Below are positions 55,992 to 64,000 of a stretch of DNA of 64,000 bases, in pieces (the stretch's first letter is position 1; every line of letters begins with the position of its first letter). Origin of the DNA: Neostapfia colusana (lineage: Eukaryota > Streptophyta > Magnoliopsida > Poales > Poaceae); NCBI GenBank assembly GCA_030760725.1, contig JASWHV010000012.1:57319652-57383651 (forward strand), given 5' to 3'. Position numbers and translations under genes: made by a program. The notes under the pieces are model-generated. The model did not search any database, was not told the DNA's origin, and saw only the letters and a list, made by a program, of their open reading frames with translations.

Positions 55992-57213
55992 AACCTGCCC
56001 CAGAGCAAGTTCTCCCCTTCCAAGACCAAGACTTTCCATTCCTAGAGCAGCAGGAAGAAGGCAAGTGTCCTTGACCACTTTGATCCTATGCTAGGATGTG
56101 TAGATAGAATTATTTGCATTGTCAATTGAAATATGAAACCCATGCTAGGAAGTTTCCCTAGAATTGCATTATCTTGTTTACTTGTAGCTTGGGTTGGGAT
56201 TTATTTTATCATGTCATTTATTTATATGCTTATGCTTAGCCATGCTTAGAATGGGATAATTGGGATACGAGATCATCAATTTATTCACCTTACTCTTGAA
56301 TGAGATATTATGAGTTATGTAGAGGTAGGGATCGAGGCAAGTTGGATGATTTGGTTGGTGCTGGGTGCACGAGACTCGGGTTTGTGTTTAGTACTTGCCT
56401 GGATCCTAAGGACCGGTTCATGGAGCATGTAACCTGGCTTTACCGTGCCAACCACATGCTGAGATGGGGCAGCTTGGCCAATTAATTAGGTGTATCCCCG
56501 GCGTAGTATGGGTGTTTTGGACGGTGCGGGGAATAGGTGTCAGTTGGACTACCATATGAACCGCAAGGCTCAAGAGGTGGCCACTGCAGCAGGGTTGGAG
56601 CCTCTTGTATGCTGTTAGGGGTGAAACCTTAGTGGGCCCACGCTCGTCGGGGATCCCTTTATAAAGGCCTCGTAGTGATCTCCTGGTTACACACCTGGGA
56701 AGTGTGAATGTGTTTCGCGGCCACTGGCATAATGGAGGTTCTTTTAGTCCACCCGGCAACGGGGGATGAAATCACTACATGTGGGTACAGTGGTGCAAAC
56801 TCTGCAGAGTCAAAACTGTCATGACAGCCGTGCTCACGGTCAAGAGCGGCTTGGACTTATTCATGATTAGAGGATGATGAATTGGGAAGTTATGGATGTT
56901 AAGCGGGAAGCTTAACATTGGAGATGAGATTATGTTTACTTGATATTGATGATGGGTTGAGGGATTGGGACCATTTCACCTGTGTAGTAATGTTGGTGCT
57001 TAATAAGCTAAGGTGATAGGTAATTATTGCGTGGCGCTTTAACCATGAGTTCAACCTCTCCTTGCTCTAGCCATGCATGACATAACTTTCCCACACTTGC
57101 TGAGTACCCACGGTACTCAAACTTGCTTTTCTGTTGGTTTATATTGCTGCTCAGGTCAAGAGAATGATGTGGTGTTTAATGACCAAGACTTTGGTCCCGT
57201 GGAAGGATTTTAG
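55992..57213 (+). CDS. Putative spliced LTR-internal ORF, D copy (exons 55992-56060 and 57155-57213)
   Basis: Exon X (69 nt) follows CATGAGTAG and reads PAPEQVLPFQDQDF, then PFLEQQEE. It ends at AAG|GCAAGT, a perfect consensus GC-type donor. Exon Y (59 nt) follows ATTGCTGCTCAG and reads QENDVVFNDQDFGPVEGF, then TAG. The spacer is 1094 nt, almost the same as in B (1093-1095). Both junctions are phase 1, as in B and C. Sequence similarity to B is low, but acidity, Gln-rich exon-X ends, phase, spacing and the GC donor are shared. The initiating exon is unknown. Confidence 0.42.
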
Positions 57214-57464
57214 GTTCACGGAGTTCCCCGGACAACGCCTGTGACGGAGGCCACAAGATTTATATTCCGCTGCTGCTTTATTTACATGTTCTGAACTTAT
57301 TATCGTCCATCGAGACGTATGCTATGTAAGACTTATTTATATTCAACACCTGGCTTGTAATAAATGATGCTTCACTATTTGTCATCACATGTATGAGAGA
57401 ATGATCCTGGCATACATGTGGTATTCACTCGGTTGATCTTCGGAGAAATCGGGTGTGACAGAAG

Positions 57465-57477
57465 TGGTATCAGAGCC
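57465..57477 (+). other. Gypsy-D primer binding site
   Basis: TGGTATCAGAGCC, four bases after the LTR end, matches the initiator-Met site. The stretch 57478-57677 is short leader with no gene. Confidence 0.92.
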
Positions 57478-57677
57478 AAGGTTGCCCGTAGGAACGTGGA
57501 CCTAGGTAGAAATGGACGTATTTAAGGACCCTATTTTCTTAAAAACTATTTTACAAATGTGTGGGTTGAAGGTGTTATTTAATGGGGTCACTTTATTCAT
57601 CTTACCCCAACTTTTATTCAAAATACAATTTTTGTTTAACTCTTATCTAACTTAATTTTAAATGCTTTATGTTTTAG

Positions 57678-58435
57678 ATGGTTCGCATGATCCGCACCAC
57701 CCGCAAGTCCACTGGAGGGAGAGTTTCGGTAGTTGCCCTTGCCTTGAGAGAGGAGAACCGTCTGGTGACGCACCACTCCTACGGATTGGCAGTAGGAGGC
57801 TTGTTGTGCCGTCTTCGGCGTATGCTCCACGCCACCAGCAATACGGGCAAGCTAATCATACACTACAGCTCCACCTGGACCGTCCGTGAGAAGCGGGAAG
57901 AATGGAGTTCAGAAATGAGGATTATCCATGAAAATCAGCTGCTCAAGATCCACCGCTCTCCAGCTTGTCGGGCGACACAGGTCGATGCTGAGAAGGATGT
58001 CACCTAGGAGGCCATCACCTGCCAGAGTTACATCAAGCGTCGCCACCTGGAAAGGACTGAGTACATGTATGTCCTCCAGCGTGAGAGTGGCACCGCAGAG
58101 TACAAGTACCCGCCAGTGCAGCAGGGGACTTCCCATGAGCACATGGACCTGTGCTTGGAGGATGCTGCTATGCTTAGCACTCGACTGCAGGAGTGTCAGC
58201 AGGAGCTTCAGGATGTTCGTGACACCCTGAAGGAGATTGAGGGTTGCTTCGAGCCAGCTTGAGAGTGAGAGAAAGAGGAGATGAGAATGAAGTGAATGAC
58301 ACATGGACTCCTGACTCCCCAGACCGCCGGGCGAGCAGGCGTCGCCGCACTTCTCCACCAGCAGCTTCCCCACCCAGAGCGGAATCAGAGGGTAGCCGCA
58401 ATAATGAGGAAGACCCCGAAGAGCCAGCTCAGTGA
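57678..58435 (+). pseudogene. Gypsy-D leader ORF (orf0-like), copy 1
   Basis: Starts MVRMIRTTRKSTGGRV directly after TGTTTTAG. The N-terminal part (about 110 residues) is basic with RRMLHATSNTGKLIIHYSS. TAG at 58005-58007 replaces the Trp found in copy 2 (DVTWEAITC). The frame then continues through YMYVLQRESGT and a probable coiled coil (LQECQQELQDVRDTLKE). A one-base loss near 58240 shifts the tail (NDTWTPDSPDRR…EEDPEEPAQ), which stops at 58433. It also lacks a 15-nt insertion present in copy 2. The order, basic start, coiled coil, Pro/Ser/acidic tail, resembles the gypsy-B leader ORF. Function unknown. Confidence 0.65.
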
Positions 58436-58789
58436 TACGAGTCGTTTAGTGTCCTTTCCCTTATTTTAGCAGAATATCGAGTAGTCGAGTCAATACCTTA
58501 GTTATTTGTGTGTTAACGTTTGGTGTGTGACGTGAGTTGTGGAAGCCATGGGTATTTGTCCACAACCTCGTCTTTAGATTGCTTTGCTTTGATGTGTGAA
58601 CCCCTATGAATTAAGAGTGCATTTATTTTCGCGTGAGACGTGACTCCCAAAAATCTACGTGAAACCCCCAGAAAATGTTAATATATATTAAGGCCTCAAA
58701 AGTTTAAGTTTAAACAAACAATTTGGGAAGTTAATACGTAATGCTTTAAGAATCTTATCTAACTTAATTTTAAATGCTTTATGTTTTAG

Positions 58790-59560
58790 ATGGTTCGCAT
58801 GATCCGCACCGCCCGCAAGTCCACCGGAGGGAGAGTTCCCGTAGTTGCCCTTGCCCTGGGAGAGGAGGACCGTCCGGTGACGTACCTCTCCTACGGATTG
58901 GCAGTAGGAGGCTTGTTGCGCCGTCTACGACACATGCTCCAAGCCGCCGGCAATACGGGCAAGCTAATCATACACTACAGCTCCACCCAAACCATTCGTG
59001 AGAAGCGGTTAGAATGGAGTTCAGAAATGAGGATTATCCATGAAAATCAGCTGCTCAAGATCCACCGCTCTCCAGCTTGTCGAGCGACACAGGTCGATGC
59101 GGAGAAGGATGTCACCTGGGAGGCCATCACCTGCCAGAGTCACATCTACCGTCACCACCTGGACAGGACTGAGTACATGTATGTCCTCCAGCGTGAGAGT
59201 GGTACAACAGAGTACAAGTACCCGCCAGTGCAGCAGGGGACTTCCCATGAGCACATGGACTTGTGCTTGGAGGATGCTGCTATGCTCAGCACTCGACTGC
59301 AGGAGTGTCAGCCGGAGCTTTAGGATGTACGTGACACCATGAAGGAGACTGAGGCGTTGCTTCGAGCCAGCTTGAGGGCGAGAGAAAGAGGAGATGGGAA
59401 TGAACTGTGTGTCACCGTGAATGACACATGGACTCCTGATTCCCCAGGTCGCCGGGCGAGCAGGCGTCGCCGCACTTCTCCACCAGCAGCTTCCCCACCC
59501 AAAGCGGAGTCAGAGGGCAGCCGCAATAACGACGAAGATCCCGAGGAGCCAGCTCAGTGA
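58790..59560 (+). pseudogene. Gypsy-D leader ORF (orf0-like), copy 2
   Basis: One frame of 257 codons with a single internal TAG at 59321-59323, where copy 1 has CAG (Gln). Begins MVRMIRTARKSTGGRVPVV after TGTTTTAG. The central block DVTWEAITCQSH has the Trp lost in copy 1. Then come EYMYVLQRESGTTEYKY and a coiled coil, then the tail SPPAASPPKAESEG ending EEPAQ. Complementary lesions in the two copies mean neither encodes a full product. No catalytic motif is seen. A role in packaging or regulation would be speculation. The PVVALALGEE-like and YHPS-type blocks match nothing I know. Confidence 0.65.
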
Positions 59561-59879
59561 TATGAGTAGTGTAGATCCTTTCCCTTAGTTTAGCAGGATG
59601 TCGAGTAGTCGAGTCGTTACCTTAGTTAATAGTGTGTTAATGCTTGGTGTGTGACGTGAGTTGTGGAAGCCATGGGCGTTTGTCCACTACCTCGTCTTTA
59701 GGTTGTTTTGCTTTGGTGTGTGAATCCATATGAATTAAGAGTGCATTTATGTTCGCGTAAGACATGGAATCCTCAGAAAATATAAATGAAATAAGATGTC
59801 AAAATTTTAATGTTTAAACAAGCAAAATTGGTAAGTTAATACGTAATGCTTTAAATTGACATTTGGTTGATCATGATAG

Positions 59880-62800
59880 ATGGCTGGAAGAGGAAAGGGT
59901 CGTGGTGCCAACCCCGCCAACAACAACGATGAGGCCAATAACCCTCATTTTTCTGGAGCACAAGACAGGGGTGGTCGCCGTGAAGGAGCTGATTCTATCC
60001 ACCAGATGCTTGAAAATCAGAATCAGCTCATCCAGAGCCTAACTCAAGTGGTGGGCAACTTGCACCAAGCTCCACCCCCACAAGCTGCACCACGCCAACC
60101 AAGGTTGAGTGAGTTCCTAGGGACTCAACCTCCAAAGTTTGTAAGTGCTGCTGAACCTCTGGAGGCAGATGACTGGCTAAAGACCATTGGGAGCAAGATG
60201 AGGATCATACAATGCCAAGGGTATGAGAGGGTGCTGTTTGCCTCTCACCAATTGCATGGACCTGCTGCTGATTGGTGGACCGCTTACGTGGCAGCCCATC
60301 ATGACCCCGAGAACATCACTTGGGAAGAGTTCAAGCACAGTTTCCGCAACCATTACATACCAAGGGGTGAACTCAAAAACAAGAGAAAGGAGTGCTTGGG
60401 ATTGCAGCAAGGAAACATAACTGTGAGGAAATACCTCACTAAATTCACCCAACTATCCCGTTATGCACCACGGGACATCGAAACTGATGAGCAGAAACAG
60501 GACTGTTTTGTGGAAGGACTTACTATGGAAATGCAGTGTGCAATGTCCTCCAACGAGTATGAAAGCTTCCAAAAGATGGTAGACAGAGCATTTGTCGTGG
60601 AGAGGAAGCTGAAGGCCTTGGAAAATGAAAACAAGAGGAAGGCGGAATGGTCACACCAAGCCTCAGGTAGCAACACACGCGCACGTCTGATGCAGCAACC
60701 CGCAGGACAGACGAGCCGTGTTGTGGTAACCTACTCAGCACACAGAGGGTACAACCCGAATTTCAGGCCTCCATCAGCACCAGCACAGCCGCAGCGTCAG
60801 TTTGTGCAGCAGCCTCGCCCCACATATCAACTTCGACCAGCAGTACAAGGACCACCGAACCAACCCCAAGACAACAAAGGCCAGGCACCTAAGGTTGGGG
60901 TGCAATGCTTCAACTGTGGTGAAGTGGGGCACTACGCCCATAAGTGCCAAAAGAAGAAGCCCATGCAGCCACAACAGCAGAATGTGATGCGAGGACGGGT
61001 GAACCACGTGACCATGGAGGAAGTGCAAGAGGCACCTGACGTGGTAATTGGTAAGTTTCCTACCAATTTACACATTGCACCCATGTTGTTCGATTCTGGT
61101 GCTACCCACTCGTTCATAGCTCAAGGGTTTGTTAAGAAGCATGATCTAGCAACAACACAAATGAACCATATGCTAGCAGTTAACTCTCCAGGGGGAGAAA
61201 TAAGGACAAGACAAGTGTGTCCCAAGGTGAATCTACACATTAATGGGGTAGTATTTACTGCAAATCTCATAGTGATAGACTCACAAGGGATAGATATTAT
61301 TTTGGGTATGGATTGGTTGACCAAACATAAGGGAATCATCCATTGTTTGACAAGAACGGTGGAACTAACGCACCCTAGTGGCACAAGAGTGAGGTTCATA
61401 ACTGTACAAAACCCTAGGAGGGACCTTAAACTCAATCAAGTTGAGGTGGAAGTGGAAGAGATCAGGATTATCAGGGAATATCCAGACGTTTTTCCGGAGG
61501 AGTTACCAGGTATGCCTCCCGATCGTGAAGTGGAATTCGCGATTGAGCTAGTGTCTGGAACAGCTCCAATATACAAGAGGCCTTATCGTATGGACTCCAA
61601 ACAGCTGGAAGAACTAAAGGAGCATTTAATAGAATTGACAGAGAAGGGGTACATTCGTCCTAGTTCCTCACCATGGGGAGCTCCAGTGATATGTGTGCCC
61701 AAGAAGGACGGGACCCAAAGGTTATGCGTAGACTACCGTGCATTGAATGAAGTAACCATCAAGAACAAGTACCCATTACCCCACATTGAAGACTTATTTG
61801 ATCAGTTGAAGGGAGCCTGTGTGTTCTCGGAAATTGATCTCAGGTCGGGATACCACCAACTTAAGATAAGGCAAACTGACATTCCAAAGACAGCTTTCAT
61901 ATCTCGGTACGGGCTGTATGAATACACCGTCATGCCTTTCGGGCTAACTAATGCCCCGGCATACTTCATGTATCTCATGAACAAGGTATTCATGGAATAT
62001 CTGGGCAAATTTGTGGTGGTTTTCATTGATGACATTCTCGTCTTCTCCAAAGATGAAGAAGAACATGAGGGACATTTAAGGTTGGTGTTGCAAAAGCTGA
62101 GAGAACACCAACTATATGCCAAGTTGAGCAAGTGTGAGTTTTGGTTGAAAAGAGTTCCCTTCTTAGGACATATAATCTCAGAGGGAGGAATCTCCATAGA
62201 TCCTGCCAAGATCGAGGATGTGCAGAAGTGGAAGACCCCTGAAAATGTCGGGGAAGTTCGAAGCTTCTTAGGATTGGCTGGGTATTATCGACGGTTTATC
62301 GAGGGTTTCTCCAAGATTTCGAGACCCCTCACCAAATTGTTAGAGAAGGGAATCACATTCACATGGTCACCGCAGTACGAGACGAGTTTTCAAGAACTGA
62401 AGAAAAGATTGACAACAGCCCCAGTGCTAGTTATGCCAGATATGCAGAAGAACTTTTCGGTGTACTGCGATGCCTCTGGAAACGGGTTGGGATGTGTTCT
62501 CATGCAAGAGGGACATGTCGTGGCTTATGCGTCCCGGCAGCTCCGGAAACACGAGAAGAACTACCCTACACATGACCTAGAGCTAGCCGCAGTGGTACAC
62601 GCGTTGAAGATTTGGCGGCATTACTTGATGGGGAAGAGGACAGAGATATATACGGATGATAAGAGCTTAAAGTATATTTTCACACAGCCAGATCTCAACC
62701 TCAGACAAAGGAGATGGTTAGAGCTAATCAACGACTTTGATGTGGGCATCAACTATCATCCTAGGAAAGCGAACGTCATAGCAAATGCTTTAAGTCGGAA

Positions 62801-63146
62801 GGTGGAGGTCAATAAGTTGAGCTTAAAGGACATGCCTACAGAATTGAAGGAAGAGGTTGTAAAACTCAATCTATGTCTACTGAATAGTGGTGAGGCCATC
62901 GCCATGGAAGTGGACTCCACATTAGAGCAAGACATACGCAACGGTCAGAAGAATGACGAGAAGATACAAGAAATCAGAGAACTCATCAAGGATAATAAAG
63001 CCCCTGGGTTCAGAGAGGATGAACAAGGTACGGTGTGGCACGGGAAAAGAATCTGTGTGCCTGAGGTGAAGGAAATCCTTGAATTGATTTTGAAGGAGGC
63101 TCATGATTCCGACTATTCCATTCATCCTGGAAGTACGAAGATGTAG
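59880..63146 (+). CDS. gag-pol: Gypsy-D gag-pol: gag, zinc knuckle, protease, RT, RNase H, integrase start
   Basis: A single 1088-residue frame from ATG 59880 (MAGRGKGRGANP), preceded by CATGATAG. Capsid is PPKFVSAAEPLEADDWLK (about residues 85-102), QLHGPAADWW and HYIPRGELKNKRK. The zinc knuckle CFNCGEVGHYAHKCQ starts at 343. The protease Asp is 405 in LFDSGATHSFIA. RT has RPSSSPWGAPVICVPKKDG, FSEIDLRSGYHQLKI and FIDD at 715-718. RNase H has YCDAS (Asp864), HDLELAAVV and YTDDKSLKYIF, but IANALSRK has Asn969 where the family has Asp. The frame ends at TAG 63144-63146 (Tyr TAC expected) inside the integrase zinc-binding region, so the polyprotein as read would lack a working integrase. Confidence 0.92.
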   Translation: MAGRGKGRGANPANNNDEANNPHFSGAQDRGGRREGADSIHQMLENQNQLIQSLTQVVGNLHQAPPPQAAPRQPRLSEFLGTQPPKFVSAAEPLEADDWLKTIGSKMRIIQCQGYERVLFASHQLHGPAADWWTAYVAAHHDPENITWEEFKHSFRNHYIPRGELKNKRKECLGLQQGNITVRKYLTKFTQLSRYAPRDIETDEQKQDCFVEGLTMEMQCAMSSNEYESFQKMVDRAFVVERKLKALENENKRKAEWSHQASGSNTRARLMQQPAGQTSRVVVTYSAHRGYNPNFRPPSAPAQPQRQFVQQPRPTYQLRPAVQGPPNQPQDNKGQAPKVGVQCFNCGEVGHYAHKCQKKKPMQPQQQNVMRGRVNHVTMEEVQEAPDVVIGKFPTNLHIAPMLFDSGATHSFIAQGFVKKHDLATTQMNHMLAVNSPGGEIRTRQVCPKVNLHINGVVFTANLIVIDSQGIDIILGMDWLTKHKGIIHCLTRTVELTHPSGTRVRFITVQNPRRDLKLNQVEVEVEEIRIIREYPDVFPEELPGMPPDREVEFAIELVSGTAPIYKRPYRMDSKQLEELKEHLIELTEKGYIRPSSSPWGAPVICVPKKDGTQRLCVDYRALNEVTIKNKYPLPHIEDLFDQLKGACVFSEIDLRSGYHQLKIRQTDIPKTAFISRYGLYEYTVMPFGLTNAPAYFMYLMNKVFMEYLGKFVVVFIDDILVFSKDEEEHEGHLRLVLQKLREHQLYAKLSKCEFWLKRVPFLGHIISEGGISIDPAKIEDVQKWKTPENVGEVRSFLGLAGYYRRFIEGFSKISRPLTKLLEKGITFTWSPQYETSFQELKKRLTTAPVLVMPDMQKNFSVYCDASGNGLGCVLMQEGHVVAYASRQLRKHEKNYPTHDLELAAVVHALKIWRHYLMGKRTEIYTDDKSLKYIFTQPDLNLRQRRWLELINDFDVGINYHPRKANVIANALSRKVEVNKLSLKDMPTELKEEVVKLNLCLLNSGEAIAMEVDSTLEQDIRNGQKNDEKIQEIRELIKDNKAPGFREDEQGTVWHGKRICVPEVKEILELILKEAHDSDYSIHPGSTKM

Positions 63147-64000
63147 CATGACCTCAAGAGCATATATTGGTGGTATGGCATGAAGCGAGATGTCGTAGAA
63201 CATGTTGCCCTATGTGACACATGTCAGTTGGTGAAAGCAGAACATCAACGACCCGCGGGACTATTGCAACCACTCAAAGTGCCTGAATGGAAATGGGAAG
63301 AAATAGGTATGGACTTCATAGTGGGACTACCCAGGACCCAATCGGGATATGATTCGATATGGGTCATCATCGACAGACTAACCAAGGTAGCTCATTTCAC
63401 CCCCGTGAAAGAAAGCTACAACGGATCTAAATTGGTGGAATTGTACATGCCAAGGATCGTGTGTTTTCATGGGGTGCCAAAGAAGATAGTGTTAGATCGA
63501 GGGACACAGTTCACCTCAAGGTTCTGGCAGAAGTTACATGAAACCATGGGAACTCATCTAAATTTTAGTTCTGCATATCACCCCCAGACTGACGGGCAGA
63601 CGGAAAGAACCAATCAGATCCTTGAGGATATGCTGAGAGCGTGTGCGCTCAAGAACAATAGGAGTTGGGATAAAAACTTACCGTATGTGGAGTTCTCCTA
63701 TAACAACACCTATCAGGCTAGTACGAAGATGTCACCATTTGAGGCTTTGTATGGGAGGAAGAGCAGAACTCCACTATTTTGGAACCAAACAGGGGAAAGT
63801 AAAGTGTTTGGGCCCGAGGAACTACAAGAAGCCGAGGCGAAAGTGAGGGAAATCCACAACAACTTGACGATAGCACAGACACGACAAAAGAGCTATGCCG
63901 ATGTACGGAGAAGAGAGCTCGTTTTCAACGTGGGGGACTATGTTTATCTCAAGGTGTCCCCTATCCGAGGACTTCGTCGGTTCAAGGTGAAAGGGAAGTT
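63147..64000 (+). CDS. pol: Gypsy-D integrase, continuation after the internal stop (partial)
   Basis: Same frame as the upstream gag-pol. It carries the CxxC half of the HHCC zinc site (CDTCQLVK), the integrase core MDFIVGLP (first Asp), LDRGTQFTSRFW (second Asp) and DGQTERTNQ (Glu), then EFSYNNTYQASTKMSPFEALYG and the C-terminal domain starting DYVYLKVSPIRGLRRF. The coding continues off the right edge, where a chromodomain would be expected by analogy with A and B. Only the TAG at 63144 separates it from the rest, so occasional readthrough would give a full polyprotein. Confidence 0.9.

Larger units (their letters stand above)
54081..57460 (+). repeat. Gypsy-D 5' LTR (3.38 kb)
   Basis: Begins TGTAACACCC and ends GGGTGTGACA, four bases before the PBS. 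The GC-rich part is 54230-54960, followed by a long AT-rich stretch (55050-55980). The acidic exon pair lies at 55992-57213. The 3' LTR is outside the window, so age cannot be estimated. Confidence 0.9.
57643..59860 (+). repeat. Tandem duplication of about 1.1 kb in the gypsy-D leader
   Basis: Unit 1 (about 57643-58754) and unit 2 (about 58755-59860) are direct repeats offset by 1112 bp, both starting CTTATCTAACTTAATTTTAA and containing the leader ORF plus its downstream spacer (GTGTGTGACGTGAGTTGTGGAAG in both, split here as a shared block). They differ by scattered substitutions and small indels, so the duplication is older than the Sirevirus one. Spacers 58436-58789 and 59561-59879 hold no other gene. 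Confidence 0.9.
54081..64000 (+). mobile_element. Gypsy-D, Tekay-like chromovirus with duplicated leader ORF, 5' part
   Basis: 5' LTR 54081-57460, PBS 57465, two tandem leader ORFs, gag-pol from 59880 running past the window end. It is the least damaged gypsy element here, with a single stop in 4.1 kb of gag-pol. LTR organisation (long, with the acidic exon pair) places it with A-C, but the sequence is clearly a different family. Confidence 0.9.

Noticed and set aside
57678..59560. Leader ORFs of gypsy-D as duplicated host genes
   Set aside because: They lie between PBS and gag of one element, have no gene-like flanks, and match the position of the leader ORF in gypsy-B.

Overview
The window looks like nuclear heterochromatin from a grass (Poaceae). 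It is made almost entirely of nested transposable elements, and I see no host gene, tRNA, rRNA or CRISPR array. The grass assignment is inference. It rests on very long-LTR Tekay/Del-type chromoviruses with a leader ORF before gag (a layout I recall from rice RIRE3/RIRE8), a Sirevirus-type copia element with an env-like ORF, and an En/Spm (CACTA) transposon with GC-rich content.

Layout, using local names A-D. Gypsy-A (+) is the outer scaffold: leader 9954-10436, decayed gag-pol 10437-14265, integrase end plus chromodomain 29457-30108, 3' LTR from 30179. Gypsy-C (minus, 1760-9953) interrupts A's leader and is itself cut by a B-type LTR (1-1759). Gypsy-B (+, 14266-29451; LTRs of about 3.9 kb; TSD TTCTC) interrupts A's integrase. 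A CACTA element that has lost its 5' end (about 31.4-53.0 kb) interrupts A's 3' LTR. Inside the CACTA transposase sits a Sirevirus tandem: a 5'-truncated copy (31913-37693), then a full copy with near-identical LTRs (37694-49785). A's 3' LTR resumes at 53028 and is interrupted at 54081 by gypsy-D (+). D has a 3.38-kb LTR, a tandemly duplicated leader ORF and a nearly intact gag-pol, and it runs off the right edge.

Most coding regions are the usual gag, protease, RT, RNase H, integrase and chromodomain set. Those of A, B and C are broken by many stops and frameshifts. D has one visible stop in gag-pol, and the full Sirevirus copy has intact gag and pol.

The most unusual signal lies inside the gypsy LTRs. 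All five LTR copies that span the relevant part (left B-type, both B LTRs, C, D) carry two short acidic reading frames separated by about 1.0-1.1 kb. Every copy has an AG acceptor before the first frame, a GC-type donor (AAG|GCAAGY) after it and an AG acceptor before the second. The phase (1) and the terminal-exon stop are compatible in each. This looks like a conserved intron-containing LTR gene that the standard gag/pol description does not cover. A related pattern is that every gag and leader-ORF start follows an AG, sometimes in a good 3' splice-site context.
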